From JAOUJD01 sp963726405 (GTDB taxonomy: Bacteria; Pseudomonadota; Gammaproteobacteria; Burkholderiales; Burkholderiaceae_F): DNA of 64,000 nucleotides. The notes under the pieces are model-generated. The model was not told where the DNA came from. It saw nothing but the letters and a program-made list of their open reading frames with translations, and did no database searches. Below, piece after piece: positions 36,571 through 46,175 of the stretch (position 1 is the stretch's first letter; each line of letters opens with the position of its first letter). A program made the translations under genes and the position numbers. Where the stretch lies: positions 1 to 64,000 of the forward strand of contig CAVSCF010000004.1 in NCBI GenBank assembly GCA_963726405.1, written 5' to 3'.

Positions 36571-37094
36571 TGCACTCCATGAACTCCAGTCCCCGCATCC
36601 TCCGTTTCGCGCGCGTCCTCGCGGTGGCCGCGATCGGCGCCGCGTCGGCAGTCGCCGGCGCGGCCATCACGCCGACGGCCGGCGCGCCGGACTTCACGCT
36701 GCCGACGCTCGGCGGCCCGAACCTGCGGCTGCAGGAGCAGCGCGGCCGGGTCGTGATGATCAATTTCTGGGCGAGCTGGTGCGGGCCGTGCCGCGAGGAG
36801 ATGCCGCACCTCGCGCGCCTGTACGAGAAGTACCGCGCCTCGGGGTTCACGGTGCTGGCGGTCAACGTCGACGAGGATCAGGCCAAGGCGGCGAACCTGG
36901 CGCAGCAGCTCGGAATGCGCTTTCCGGTGCTGCTCGACACCGGCAAGCAGGTGAGCCGCCTGTACGACCTGAGCGCGATGCCGTCGACCGTGCTGGTCGA
37001 TCGGGACGGCCGCGTTCGCTACGTCCATCGCGGATACCGCGACGGCTACGCGGACGCCTACGAAAAGCAGATCCGGGAGTTGCTGCGCGAATGA
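36570..37094 (+). CDS. TlpA-family thiol-disulfide reductase
   Basis: This 174-residue exported thioredoxin-fold protein has an N-terminal signal or anchor (about 10-30), the active site WCGPC at 70-74 and the cis-proline loop at about 134 (AMPSTVLVDRDG). It belongs to the TlpA/ResA group that reduces disulfides in the periplasm, often of apocytochrome heme motifs. That fits the neighbouring multiheme proteins. It overlaps both neighbours (TGATG upstream, ATGA downstream), so it is fully embedded in the operon. Confidence 0.88.
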   Translation: MHSMNSSPRILRFARVLAVAAIGAASAVAGAAITPTAGAPDFTLPTLGGPNLRLQEQRGRVVMINFWASWCGPCREEMPHLARLYEKYRASGFTVLAVNVDEDQAKAANLAQQLGMRFPVLLDTGKQVSRLYDLSAMPSTVLVDRDGRVRYVHRGYRDGYADAYEKQIRELLRE

Positions 37095-37330
37095 GAACGT
37101 CCGTAGTCCGCTGGCCCGTGCTGCTCGCCGTCGTCGCCGCCGCGTCGCTCGCCGGCTGCGCGCTGCCCGAGCCCTGGGTGAAGCCGTACGAGCGCGAGCG
37201 CCTCGCCGATCCCGTGATGAAACTGCAGCGCGACGCGCTCGCCGCGAAGCATCTGGAGCACGTGCGCGACGTGCGTGAAGGCGCCCGCGGCGCCACCGGC
37301 GTGCAGGGAGGCGGCTGTGGCTGCAATTGA
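37091..37330 (+). CDS. DUF4266 domain-containing lipoprotein
   Basis: This 79-residue protein has a lipobox (SLAGC), the typical body PEPWVKPYERERLADPVM and a glycine/cysteine-rich end (GGGCGCN), as found in DUF4266 proteins. They are small lipoproteins co-encoded with DUF3570 proteins, TlpA-type thioredoxins and ApbE. The closing cysteines could bind a metal or form a disulfide; function is unknown. The last 14 bases overlap the DUF3570 gene. Confidence 0.85.
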   Translation: MRTSVVRWPVLLAVVAAASLAGCALPEPWVKPYERERLADPVMKLQRDALAAKHLEHVRDVREGARGATGVQGGGCGCN

Positions 37331-38483
37331 GCGGTGCCTGCGTGCGTTGCGTAACGTCGTGCGCTCGCTCCAGTCGCCGGGCGGCCGGCGTGCTCATCCG
37401 CTCGCCGGGGCGGCGCGCGCGCTCGGCGGACTCGGGGCGCTGCTCGGCCTTGGCCACGCGCAGGCCGCGGATTTGCCCGAGGACCGCGCCGACCTGATGT
37501 ACCACCTGTACGACGGGGGCGGCGTCAGGGCGAGCGGCCCGGCGCTGCTCGTTCGCAAGAACCTGCTGAACAAGGTGTCGATGTCGGCGAGCTACTACGC
37601 CGACATCCTGAGCAACGCCTCGATCGACGTCGTCACGACCGCAAGCCCGTACCGCGAGACGCGCAAGGAATTCGGCGTCGCCGTCGACTATGCCGTACGC
37701 GAATCGGTGCTGACGCTCGGTGTGTCGCGCAGCACGGAACCGGACTACATCGCGAACGCGGTGAACGTCGATGTGACGACCGAGGCGTACGGGGGGATGA
37801 CGACCGTGGGCCTTGGCTACACCCACGGGTCCGACGATGTCGGAAAGCGGGACGAGGGCTTCTTCGACACCGCGAAGCACTGGCGCTACCGGCTCGGAGT
37901 GACGCAGATCCTCACGCCGCGCTGGATAGCGAGCGTGAACGCCGAGGCGGTGTCCGACGAGGGCTTCCTCGGCAGCCCGTACCGCGTCGCGCGGGTGTTC
38001 GGCGCCGCGGTGCCGGAGCGCATCCCGACCACGCGTACCAGCCGCGCGTTGCGGTTTCGCGTCGTTGGCGAGGTCGCGCCCGGCATGGCCGTCAACGGCG
38101 CCTACCGCTACTTCTGGGACAACTGGGACATCGTCTCCCACACGTTCGACCTCGGGGTGAGCCGGCGCTTCGGCGAGGCGTGGCTGGCCGACGCCTACGT
38201 GCGCAGCTATCGGCAGACGCGTGGCGCGCTCTTCTACGCGGACAACGCCACCGCCGAGACGCTCTACATCACCCGCAACCGGCAGCTGAGCACGTACGAC
38301 ACGAATGCCATCGGGGCCAAGGCGACGTGGACCTGGCTGCGTGCGGCGCGCTACGTGGTGCGCGTGAACGGAGCGCTCGAGTACGGCAAGACCAACTACA
38401 GCGACTTCACCGACGTCCGCACCGGCCAGCTGTACTCCTACGGCGCGACCGTCGCGCAGATTTTCGTTTCCGCTGACTACTAG
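37317..38483 (+). CDS. DUF3570 domain-containing outer-membrane protein
   Basis: This 388-residue exported protein has a signal peptide (cleavage near HAQAA) and a long run of amphipathic beta strands, such as LLNKVSMSASYYADILSNASI, VDYAVRESVLTLGVSRS and the late GAYRYFWDNWDIVSHTF. It is a candidate outer-membrane barrel, although the C-terminal residue is tyrosine rather than phenylalanine. The GTG start at 37317 follows GGGAGG inside the DUF4266 gene, so translation of the two is coupled. DUF3570 has no assigned activity. Confidence 0.82.
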   Translation: MAAIERCLRALRNVVRSLQSPGGRRAHPLAGAARALGGLGALLGLGHAQAADLPEDRADLMYHLYDGGGVRASGPALLVRKNLLNKVSMSASYYADILSNASIDVVTTASPYRETRKEFGVAVDYAVRESVLTLGVSRSTEPDYIANAVNVDVTTEAYGGMTTVGLGYTHGSDDVGKRDEGFFDTAKHWRYRLGVTQILTPRWIASVNAEAVSDEGFLGSPYRVARVFGAAVPERIPTTRTSRALRFRVVGEVAPGMAVNGAYRYFWDNWDIVSHTFDLGVSRRFGEAWLADAYVRSYRQTRGALFYADNATAETLYITRNRQLSTYDTNAIGAKATWTWLRAARYVVRVNGALEYGKTNYSDFTDVRTGQLYSYGATVAQIFVSADY

Positions 38484-38496
38484 CGAAGGAACCCGC

Positions 38497-39090
38497 ATGT
38501 CCCATCGATGCCGTCACCTCCTCGTTGCCGGCTTCCTGTCGCTGGCAGCGTTCGCAACGTCCTGGGCTCAGACGGCGAGCGCGCCCGCGAGCGTTCCGCC
38601 GGCTGCTGCCGTTGCCGCCGCCAAAGACGTTCCGGCGAGCGATGCAGCGAGCCTGGACGCCCGGATCCAGGACGCGAAGGCCGACGCGATCCGCCTGAAC
38701 CGCGACCTCCTGGTGCTCGAGGAGGAACTGCTGTTTCCCGCGAACACGCAGGTCGCCATCTTCGTGTCGATGGATGTGGGCAAGCTCTTCTCGCTCGACT
38801 CCGTGCGCGTGAAGCTCGACGACAAGGACGTGGCGGCCTATCTCTACACGCCGTCGGAGGTGCAGGCCTTGCATCGCGGTGGAGTGCAGCGTCTGTACGT
38901 CGGCAACCTGCGCGCCGGCACGCACGAACTGGTGGCCTTCTTCACCGGCAAGGGTCCGCACGACCGCGACTACAAGCGCGGGGCGACGATCAAGGTCGAG
39001 AAGGGGACCGAACCGAAATACATCGAACTGCAGATCAAGGACTCCACCGGCAAGTTGCAGCCGGAATTCGAGGTCAAGGTCTGGCAGTGA
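38497..39090 (+). CDS. Hypothetical periplasmic protein of the Glt-like cluster
   Basis: This 197-residue protein has a signal peptide (cleavage near SWAQT). After an alanine/proline-rich linker comes a helical segment (about 60-90) and an all-beta domain that reads as a PEGA-like or Ig-like fold (VAIFVSMDVGKLFSLDSVRVKLDDKD, AGTHELVAFFTGKG). No enzymatic motif is present. AAGGA precedes the ATG. It lies 13 bases past the DUF3570 gene and leads directly into the TPR genes, so it is probably a structural component of the envelope complex. Confidence 0.7.
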   Translation: MSHRCRHLLVAGFLSLAAFATSWAQTASAPASVPPAAAVAAAKDVPASDAASLDARIQDAKADAIRLNRDLLVLEEELLFPANTQVAIFVSMDVGKLFSLDSVRVKLDDKDVAAYLYTPSEVQALHRGGVQRLYVGNLRAGTHELVAFFTGKGPHDRDYKRGATIKVEKGTEPKYIELQIKDSTGKLQPEFEVKVWQ

Positions 39091-39106
39091 AGGCAGGGCA
39101 TCGGTC

Positions 39107-41120
39107 GTGAACGTCGTGTTCGGTCCCGCCTGCCGTCGCGCGGTGCTCGCCGCTGTGATCGGCTGTGCCGCTGCCGTCGCGCACGCGCAGGCGCCGGCGT
39201 CGCCGAACGCGGACGCCGGCTCGGCAAGCTGGCTCGATATTTCCACGTGGGGCCGCTGGTGGCCAGGGACGGGCGACGCGTCGCCGCCGCCGCCGACCGG
39301 TGTGCAGTCGCCGTTCTACGGCGACAGCCTCTTCCACTTCTTTCAGGGCCAGTACTTCACCTCGGTGACCCACCTGATGGTGTCGCAGCACTTCGGCCGC
39401 GTCAGCCCGCACGACGACGAGGCGGAGATCCTGCGCGGGGGCCTGTTCCTGTCCTACGGACTGCATCGCGAGGCGGGCGACGTCTTTGCCCGCCTGGTCG
39501 AGCGCGGCGCGGCCCCGCCGGTGCGCGACCGCGCCTGGTTCTACCTGGCGAAGATCCGCTACCAGCGCGGCCTGCTGCCGCAGGCCGAGGAGGCGCTGGC
39601 GCGCATCGAGAAGCCGCTGACGGGCGGCCTCGAGGAAGACCGCGTGCTGCTGCAGGCGAATGTGCTGATGGGACTGGCCAGGTACGCCGAAGCCGCGCGC
39701 GTGCTCGATGCCCTTTCGAAGGTGCCCGGCGCCAGCACCTACGCCCGCTACAACCTCGGCGTCGCCCTGATCCGCAGCGGCGACGTGACGCGCGGCAGCG
39801 CCATGCTCGATCAGGTGGGGAAGATGCCTGCCACCTCGGAGGAGTTCCGCAGCCTGCGCGACAAGGCGAATGTCGCGCTCGGGTTCGCGGCGCTGAAGGA
39901 CAACCGCCCCGCCGATGCGCAGGCGTACTTCGAGCGGGTCCGGCTGGCGGGAATGATGTCGAACAAGGCGCTGCTCGGCTTCGGGTGGGCGCGGGCGCAG
40001 GCCAACGAGCCGACCCATCGCGCGCGGCACGAGGCCATGAACCTGGCGCTGGTGCCGTGGACGGAACTGGCGACACGCGATCCGGGCGACGCTGCCGTGC
40101 TCGAGGCCAGGCTCGCGGTTCCCTACGCCTATGCGGAACTCGGTTCGTACGCGCAGTCGCTCGAGCTGTATCAGGACGCGATCCGCGCGTTCGAGCGTGA
40201 AAGCATCAGCCTTGACGAGTCGGTCGCCGCGATCCGCGGCGGCAAGCTCCTCGACGGGCTCATCGCCAGCAACCCGGGCGAGGAGATGGGATGGTTCTGG
40301 GCCGTGACCGAGCTGCCGGAAGGTGGCCCGCTGCCGCATGGCGGTCACCTCGCGCAGGTGCTGGCGACGCACGAGTTCCAGGAAGCCTTCAAGAACTACC
40401 GCGACCTGCTGTACCTCTCGCGCAACCTGCAGCAGTGGCGCGAGAGCCTCGACGTGCTGCGCGACATGCTCGCGAACCGCCGCCAGGCCTACGCCGAACG
40501 CCTGCCGCAGGTGCGGGAGAAGGAACGTGCGCTGCAGCTGGCGGAAGCGGCGCAGCGCCGCGACGTCGTGGCGGCGGAGCTCGAACGGGTCGAGCGCGAG
40601 GTCGACGCCGCCGCGTTCGCGACGCCACGCGAGCGCGAGCTGCAGATGCGCCTCGACCGGGTGCGGGCGGCGGTGGAACCGGTCGGGAGCAGATCCCGCA
40701 CTGGAGGAGGCGCGCGAGCGCTACCGCCGTGCCGCCGGCGCATTGCTGTGGCAGCAGAACGAACAGTTCGCGGTGCGGCTGTGGAGCGCGAAGAAGGACA
40801 TGCAACTCCTGCAAGGCAACCTCGCCCAGTCGCAGCAACTCAGCGCGGCGATCGCGGCGGCGCAGCGCGATGAACCGGCCCGTCTCGACCGGTTCGCCGC
40901 GCGCATCGAGGAACTGGCCGCGCGCGTGGACGCCATGATCCCGCGCGTCGCGGCGCTGTCCAGGGAGCAGCAGGCCGCCGCCCAGGAAATCGCGGTGGCC
41001 GAGCTGCTGCGGCAGAAGGAGCGCCTGCTCGACTACGGGACGCAGGCGCGTTTCGCGGTCGCGCAGACCCACGATCGCGCCAATCAGGCGAAGGAGGGCA
41101 GCCGTGGGCCCGCGCAATAG
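39107..41120 (+). pseudogene. TPR-rich exported protein, one apparent +1 frameshift
   Basis: The GTG at 39107 (after AAGGCAGGG) begins an exported protein with a signal ending near HAHAQ. It contains many TPR-like helix pairs (about 40-330) and a long coiled-coil region (about 440-650). The frame breaks at the GGG run 40685-40687. After the shift, GADPALEEARERYRRAAG continues the same coiled coil to a TAG at 41118-41120. Removing one G restores about 670 residues and an overlap with the next gene start (GTG at 41104). It is most like a Glt-type TPR protein. The break may be a sequencing error, since both neighbours look intact. Confidence 0.72.
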
Positions 41121-43914
41121 CCGCTCGTGCCTGGCCGGCGCCATCGTCGCCGTGCTGCTCGCGGCGTGCGCGAGTTCGCAGCGGGCGCCCGAGCCGCCCA
41201 CGCTGAAGACTCTCGCCGCGCGCGAGATCAACGTGCTGCCGGACGCGGGGGTACGGGCCGACGAGGAGGCGGCCGCCCGCGCGTACCGCGATTACCTCGC
41301 CGCGGCCCCGCGCGGGCCGCAGCGGCAGGAGGCGCTGCGCCGGCTCGGCGACATCGAGATGGACCGCGTCGATTCGCGCGTCGCGAGCGGCGCGGCCGAC
41401 GGGACCGCGGCCGACTACAAGGCGGCGATCGCGCAATACCAGGACTTCCTGAAGAGCTATCCGGCCGATCCCGGCAACGATCGCGTGCTCTACCAGCTGG
41501 CACGCGCGCAGGAGCTGAGCGGCGATCTCGAGAGCTCGTTGAAGACCCTCGACCGGCTGGTGGTGGCCTATCCCGCCACGCGCGTCCGCGACGAGGCCCA
41601 GTTCCGCCGTGGCGAGCTGCTGTTCACGCTGCGCGACTATCCGAACGCGGAGAAGGCGTACGCGATCACGATGCAGGGCGACCGCGGCTCGCCTTTCCAC
41701 GAGCGGTCGCTCTACATGCACGGCTGGGCGATCTTCAAGCAGGGGCGGCTGGAGGAGTCGCTGCACTCCTTTTTCCGGGTGCTGGATCTGAAGCTCGCCG
41801 GACGCAGCAACGAGAGCGACCTGGAGAAGGTGCCGGGACTGACACGCGCCGACCGCGAACTGGTCGAGGACACGTTCCGCGTCACCAGCCTGTCACTGTC
41901 CAACCTGCAGGGGCCCGCGTCGATTCCGCCGTACATCGACTCGGATGTCCGGCGCAGCTACGAGTTTCGCGTCTACCAGCACCTGGGCGAGCTCTACATC
42001 AAGCAGGAGCGCTTCAAGGACGCGGCGGACACCTTCGGCGCCTTCGCGCAGCGCGCGCCGTCGCATCCCGAGGCGCCGGTGCTGCAGGCGCGCGTGATCG
42101 ACATCTACGCCGCGGGCGGATTCGCGAACCAGGCGCTCGAGGCGAAGAAGCAGTACGTCTCGAACTACGGCGTGGGCAGCGACTACCAGCGCGCCAACCC
42201 GGCGGGCTGGGAACGCAGCGAACCCCTGGTGAAGACCCACCTCGAGGAGCTGGCGCGGCACTATCACGCCGGCGCGCAGAAGTCGAAGAAGACCGAGGAC
42301 TACCAGGAGGCCGTGCGCTGGTATCGCAGCTACCTCGCGTCCTTTCCCTACGACCCGCAGGCGGCCCAGAACAACTTCCTGCTGGCGGAACTGCTGTACG
42401 AGGACGGACGCTACGGCGAAGCGGCGGTCGAGTACGAGAAGTCCGCCTACGAGTATCGGCGTCACGACCGCAGCGCCGATGCGGCCTACGCCGCGCTGCT
42501 CGCCTACGCCCAGCAGGAAAAGCGCCTCTCCGCCGCCGAGGCGCGTGACGTGCAGCTGAAGGCGGTCGATAGCGCGCTGCGCTTCGCCAAGGTCTACCGG
42601 CAGGATCCCCGCACCGCGGCGGTGCTGACCAACGCCGCCGAGAAACTGTATGGGCTGAACGAAGCCGACCGCGCCGCGGCGATCGCGCGCCAGGTGCTGG
42701 CGCTGCAGCCGGCACCGCCCGCCGCGCAGCGGCGCGTGGCATGGACCGTGATCGCGCACACTTCGTTCGAGCAGGGCGCGTTCGCCGAGGCCGAGCGCGC
42801 CTACGGCGAGGTCCTGGCGCTGACACCGGAGAAGGATCCGGGGCGCTCCGCGCTGACGGAGCGGCTGGCGGCGTCGGTCTACAAGCAGGGCGAGGCCGCG
42901 CGCGCGCAGGGGCAACTGCCCGCCGCCATCGGCCACTTCCAGCGCGTCGCCACCGTCGCGCCGACGTCGTCGGTGCGGGCGACCGCGCAGTACGACGCCG
43001 CGGCTTCGATGCTGGAGCTGAAGGACTGGGACAACGCGGCCCGCACGCTCGAGGACTTCCGCACCCGCTACCCGAAGCACCCGCTGCAGGACGACGTCAC
43101 CGGCAAGCTCGCGGTGGCCTACGTCGAGCAGGGCAACTGGGCGCAGGCCGCCGCCGAATTCGAGCGGCTGGCGGCGGCCAACAAGGATCCGCAACTCGCG
43201 CGTGCCGGCCTGTGGCAGGCCGCCGAGATGTACGACAAGGCCGGCGCCCGCGCACCGGCGGCCCGCACCTACGAGCGCTATGTCAAGCAGTACCCCAGCC
43301 CGCTCGCGCCGGCGCTGGAGGCGCGCTACCGGCTCGCGCTGATCGCGCGGGCGGACGGCAATGCGCCGCGCGAACTGGCGATGATGAAGGAAGTGCAGCG
43401 CGCCGACCTGACGGCCGGTGCGGCGCGTACCGATCGCACGCGCTACCTCGGCGGCATGGCGACGCTCGCTTTGGCGAAGCCGCTGGTCGACGACTACCGC
43501 AAGGTCGCGCTGGTGGAACCCCTGAAGCGCCAGCTCAAGCTCAAGAAGGACCGGATGGAACTCGCGTTGAAGGCATTCGGCACGGCCGCCGACTACGGGA
43601 TTGCGGAAGTGTCGACGGCTGCGACGTACCAGACCGCGGAGCTTTACCGCGACTTCGGCAAGGCGCTGATGACCTCGCAGCGGCCCAAGGGGCTGAAGAA
43701 GGACGAACTCGAGCAGTACAACGTGCTGCTCGAGGAGCAGGCCTTCCCGTTCGAGGAAAAGGCGATCGAGGTGCACGAGGTCAACGCCAAGCGCACCGCG
43801 GACGGCATCTACGACGCCTCCGTGCGCGCGAGCTTCACCGCGCTCGGGCAGTTGCGGCCGGCGCGGTATGGCAAGGTCGAACGCACGGAGAGGACGGTCG
43901 ATGCGATTCGCTGA
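41104..43914 (+). CDS. Large TPR lipoprotein of the Glt-like cluster
   Basis: This 936-residue protein begins with GTG inside the preceding gene. It has a lipobox (LLAAC, cysteine about 20) and is built almost entirely of TPR-like helix pairs (repeats such as ADPGNDRVLYQLARAQELSGD, and FQRVATVAPTSSVRATAQYDAA). TPR lipoproteins of this size occur as GltD/GltE-type subunits of the Agl-Glt machinery, where they link inner-membrane and outer-membrane parts. Its role is inferred from neighbours. The stop overlaps the next ATG region by 14 bases. Confidence 0.8.
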   Translation: MGPRNSRSCLAGAIVAVLLAACASSQRAPEPPTLKTLAAREINVLPDAGVRADEEAAARAYRDYLAAAPRGPQRQEALRRLGDIEMDRVDSRVASGAADGTAADYKAAIAQYQDFLKSYPADPGNDRVLYQLARAQELSGDLESSLKTLDRLVVAYPATRVRDEAQFRRGELLFTLRDYPNAEKAYAITMQGDRGSPFHERSLYMHGWAIFKQGRLEESLHSFFRVLDLKLAGRSNESDLEKVPGLTRADRELVEDTFRVTSLSLSNLQGPASIPPYIDSDVRRSYEFRVYQHLGELYIKQERFKDAADTFGAFAQRAPSHPEAPVLQARVIDIYAAGGFANQALEAKKQYVSNYGVGSDYQRANPAGWERSEPLVKTHLEELARHYHAGAQKSKKTEDYQEAVRWYRSYLASFPYDPQAAQNNFLLAELLYEDGRYGEAAVEYEKSAYEYRRHDRSADAAYAALLAYAQQEKRLSAAEARDVQLKAVDSALRFAKVYRQDPRTAAVLTNAAEKLYGLNEADRAAAIARQVLALQPAPPAAQRRVAWTVIAHTSFEQGAFAEAERAYGEVLALTPEKDPGRSALTERLAASVYKQGEAARAQGQLPAAIGHFQRVATVAPTSSVRATAQYDAAASMLELKDWDNAARTLEDFRTRYPKHPLQDDVTGKLAVAYVEQGNWAQAAAEFERLAAANKDPQLARAGLWQAAEMYDKAGARAPAARTYERYVKQYPSPLAPALEARYRLALIARADGNAPRELAMMKEVQRADLTAGAARTDRTRYLGGMATLALAKPLVDDYRKVALVEPLKRQLKLKKDRMELALKAFGTAADYGIAEVSTAATYQTAELYRDFGKALMTSQRPKGLKKDELEQYNVLLEEQAFPFEEKAIEVHEVNAKRTADGIYDASVRASFTALGQLRPARYGKVERTERTVDAIR

Positions 43915-44596
43915 GCGCTCGAAGCGGCTGGCCTGCCTGCTTGCGGCCGGCGCGCTGCTGGCCGCGTGCGCGACGACGGAGACGCCGGCGCCTTCGGCCA
44001 CGCCAGCTCCCGAAGCCCCGTCACCGTCCGCACTGGCCGCCCGGCAAGCCATGGCCGCGCGGGCGACGGCCAGGTCCGAGAAGCCACCGGTCGCGCCGGC
44101 CGTGCAGAGCGCCTTCGATGCGGCGCGCGAGGCGCTGACGGCAGGGCGCACGGCCGAGGCCGAGCGCGGGTTCACCGCGCTGACGAAGTCCAATCCCGAG
44201 TTGTCCGGACCGCACGCGAACCTGGGCCTCATCCATCGACAGGCCGGCAAGACGGCCGAGGCCGTCGCCGAGCTCGAGAAAGCCGTGCAGTTGAGCCCGC
44301 TGCACGCCGACTTGCACAGCCAGCTCGCTCTCGCCTACCGGATGAACGGCGACTTCGCCAAGGCGCGCGCCTCATACGAACAGGCGATCGCGCTCGATGC
44401 CGCCTACGCCCCCGCCATCCTCAACCTCGGCATTTTGTATGACTTGTATCTGTGGGATGGCGAGCGCGCGCTCGAACTCTACGATCGTTACATGCAGCTG
44501 ACCCCGGTGGGAGACGAACAGGTGAAGCGCTGGATCAGCGATCTCAGGAACCGCAGCGCGAAGAAGAGCGCGGTGCAACGCAAGGAGCAGGGATGA
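43901..44596 (+). CDS. TPR lipoprotein (GltC/GltE-like)
   Basis: This 231-residue protein has a lipobox (LLAAC, cysteine about 22), a proline/alanine linker and a block of TPR units (about 78-215: AEAERGFTALTKSNPELSGPH, KTAEAVAELEKAVQLSPLHAD, FAKARASYEQAIALDAAYAP). The ATG at 43901 lies inside the end of the preceding gene and its stop overlaps the next ATG (ATGA). It would sit on the periplasmic face as an adaptor subunit of the same complex. Confidence 0.8.
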   Translation: MRFAERSKRLACLLAAGALLAACATTETPAPSATPAPEAPSPSALAARQAMAARATARSEKPPVAPAVQSAFDAAREALTAGRTAEAERGFTALTKSNPELSGPHANLGLIHRQAGKTAEAVAELEKAVQLSPLHADLHSQLALAYRMNGDFAKARASYEQAIALDAAYAPAILNLGILYDLYLWDGERALELYDRYMQLTPVGDEQVKRWISDLRNRSAKKSAVQRKEQG

Positions 44597-44931
44597 AACG
44601 GCCTTTCTCAGGGCATCGAATCCTCGGCTTGCACGCGACGATGGTCGTCGCCGGCACCGTGGTCGCCTGCGGCGTGGCGGCCCAGGACCGCGCCGAGATC
44701 GACCGCACGCAGATCATCGGCAACCGCGAATTGCCTAAGGTGCTTTACATCGTGCCGTGGAAGAAGCCGGAGCCGGGCGACCTGTCGAGCCGGCCGCTGC
44801 AGAGCGTGCTCGACGAGGCCCTGGCGCCGGTCGACCGCGACGTGTTTCGCCGGCAGGTGAGCTACGACCAGCAGATCCGGGCGCGCGCTGCGGCGCCGGG
44901 CGGCACGGCGCCGGCTGCCGAGCGCAAGTGA
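44593..44931 (+). CDS. Small exported protein, conserved-type cluster member
   Basis: This 112-residue protein has a signal peptide (cleavage near GVAAQ). The mature part begins with DRAEIDRTQIIGNRELPKVL, continues with YIVPWKKPEPG, and ends in a basic alanine-rich tail. No family is recognised from sequence alone. The strong RELPKVLYIVPWK stretch looks conserved and could be a docking motif. It overlaps the TPR lipoprotein gene by ATGA and lies 37 bases before the TolQ-like gene, so it is probably an envelope-complex subunit. Confidence 0.65.
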   Translation: MKRPFSGHRILGLHATMVVAGTVVACGVAAQDRAEIDRTQIIGNRELPKVLYIVPWKKPEPGDLSSRPLQSVLDEALAPVDRDVFRRQVSYDQQIRARAAAPGGTAPAAERK

Positions 44932-44968
44932 ACTCAATTCGCATCAAGTGGCTTTCGGAGAATCGCTC

Positions 44969-45628
44969 ATGAATGCATTCAACACCGTCGTCAAGTTCTT
45001 CCAGGACAGCGGGCTGTTCATCTACCCCAGCATCCTCATCATGGCGCTCGGCCTGGCGGTGGCGATCGAACGCTTCATCTTCCTGAACCGCGCGCGGAGC
45101 GACAACCGCAAGCTGTGGGACAAGATGCTGCCGCTGCTGCAGAGCGGGCGCTTCGACAAGGCGCAGGCCGCTGCCGGCGACGCCGACGTGGCGATCGGCA
45201 AGATCGTCAGCTACGGCATCGAGCGTCTGAAGACGCCCGGTCGGCGCGAGGACATCGACGCGGCGATGGAGGAGGGCATGATGGAAATCGTGCCGCGGCT
45301 GGAAAAGCGGACGCACTACATCGCGACTTTCGCCAACGTGATCACGCTGGTGGGCCTGCTCGGCACCATCATCGGCCTGATCAAGGCCTTCACGGCGGTG
45401 GCCAACGTCAACCCGGCGGAGAAGGCCGAACTGCTGGCGGCATCGATATCGATCGCCATGAACAACACCGCCTTCGCGCTGATGGTCGCGATTCCGTTCC
45501 TGCTGATCCACGCGTTCCTGCAGGCACGCGCCACCGAGATCGTCGACAGCCTGGAGGCGGCGAAGGTCAGCTTCCTGAACCTGGCACAGCGCATGAACGC
45601 CGAGGCACGGCGCGGAGCGGCGGAGTAA
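44969..45628 (+). CDS. MotA/TolQ/ExbB-type proton channel (AglR-like)
   Basis: This 219-residue inner-membrane protein has three membrane helices: about 16-38 (IYPSILIMALGLAVAIERFIFL), about 118-140 (FANVITLVGLLGTIIGLI) and about 164-185 (TAFALMVAIPFLLIHAF). The conserved GLLGTIIG loop is the mark of TolQ/ExbB/MotA proteins, which pair with TolR/ExbD subunits to harvest proton-motive force. The ATG at 44969 follows CGGAG; an earlier GTG at 44948 is less likely. It is followed by two ExbD-type genes and an AgmX-like gene, the order seen in Agl-Glt loci. Confidence 0.9.
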   Translation: MNAFNTVVKFFQDSGLFIYPSILIMALGLAVAIERFIFLNRARSDNRKLWDKMLPLLQSGRFDKAQAAAGDADVAIGKIVSYGIERLKTPGRREDIDAAMEEGMMEIVPRLEKRTHYIATFANVITLVGLLGTIIGLIKAFTAVANVNPAEKAELLAASISIAMNNTAFALMVAIPFLLIHAFLQARATEIVDSLEAAKVSFLNLAQRMNAEARRGAAE

Positions 45629-45665
45629 CGGAGCCGCCGGACCAACCTCGAACGAGGAGCACAGC

Positions 45666-46175
45666 ATGCGCGTGCGTCGCCTTCGCCGCGGGCCCGTCGG
45701 GCTCGATGTCACGGCGTTCATCAACCTGATCGTCGTGCTGGTGCCCTTCCTGCTCAGCACGGCGGTGTTCACGCGGCTGTCGGTGCTCGACCTTTCGTTG
45801 CCCGCGCAGTCGACCGGTGCGCTGGAGAAGCTGTCGGCCGAGAAGCTCAACCTCGAAATCGTGATCCGCGCGGACGCGATCGAGGTCGGCGATCGCATCG
45901 GCGGCCTGATCCAGAGCATTCCCAAGACGCAGGCGGGTCGCTACGACATCGCCGCGCTCGGAAGCGTTGCGCGCGTGATCAAGGAGAAGTTCCCCGACAA
46001 GACCGACGCGACCGTGCTGCCCGAGCCGAGCGTGCCATACGACGTGCTGGTGCAGGTGATGGACGCCCTGCGCAGCGGGCGGCAGGTGCAGGGCACGAAG
46101 GTCGTCGAGGTCGCGCTCTTCCCTGACATCTCGATCGGCGATGCGCCGATCCGGACGGCGGGAGGCACGCGATGA
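45666..46175 (+). CDS. ExbD/TolR-family protein 1, lacking the channel aspartate
   Basis: This 169-residue protein has one membrane helix (about 17-38) and a periplasmic ExbD/TolR domain (about 55-165, with YDIAALGSVARVIKEKFPD and YDVLVQVMDAL). The helix reads DVTAFINLIVVLVPFLL. The position of the channel aspartate (D of LIDV in the family) is asparagine (N20) here, while an aspartate is kept just before it (D14). It follows the TolQ-like gene by 37 bases and overlaps the second ExbD gene by ATGA. Confidence 0.85.
   Translation: MRVRRLRRGPVGLDVTAFINLIVVLVPFLLSTAVFTRLSVLDLSLPAQSTGALEKLSAEKLNLEIVIRADAIEVGDRIGGLIQSIPKTQAGRYDIAALGSVARVIKEKFPDKTDATVLPEPSVPYDVLVQVMDALRSGRQVQGTKVVEVALFPDISIGDAPIRTAGGTR

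Noticed and set aside
41893..44250. Long minus-strand open frame (785 codons) opposite the TPR genes
   Set aside because: Shadow frame with no recognisable protein; TPR repeats on the plus strand explain the region.
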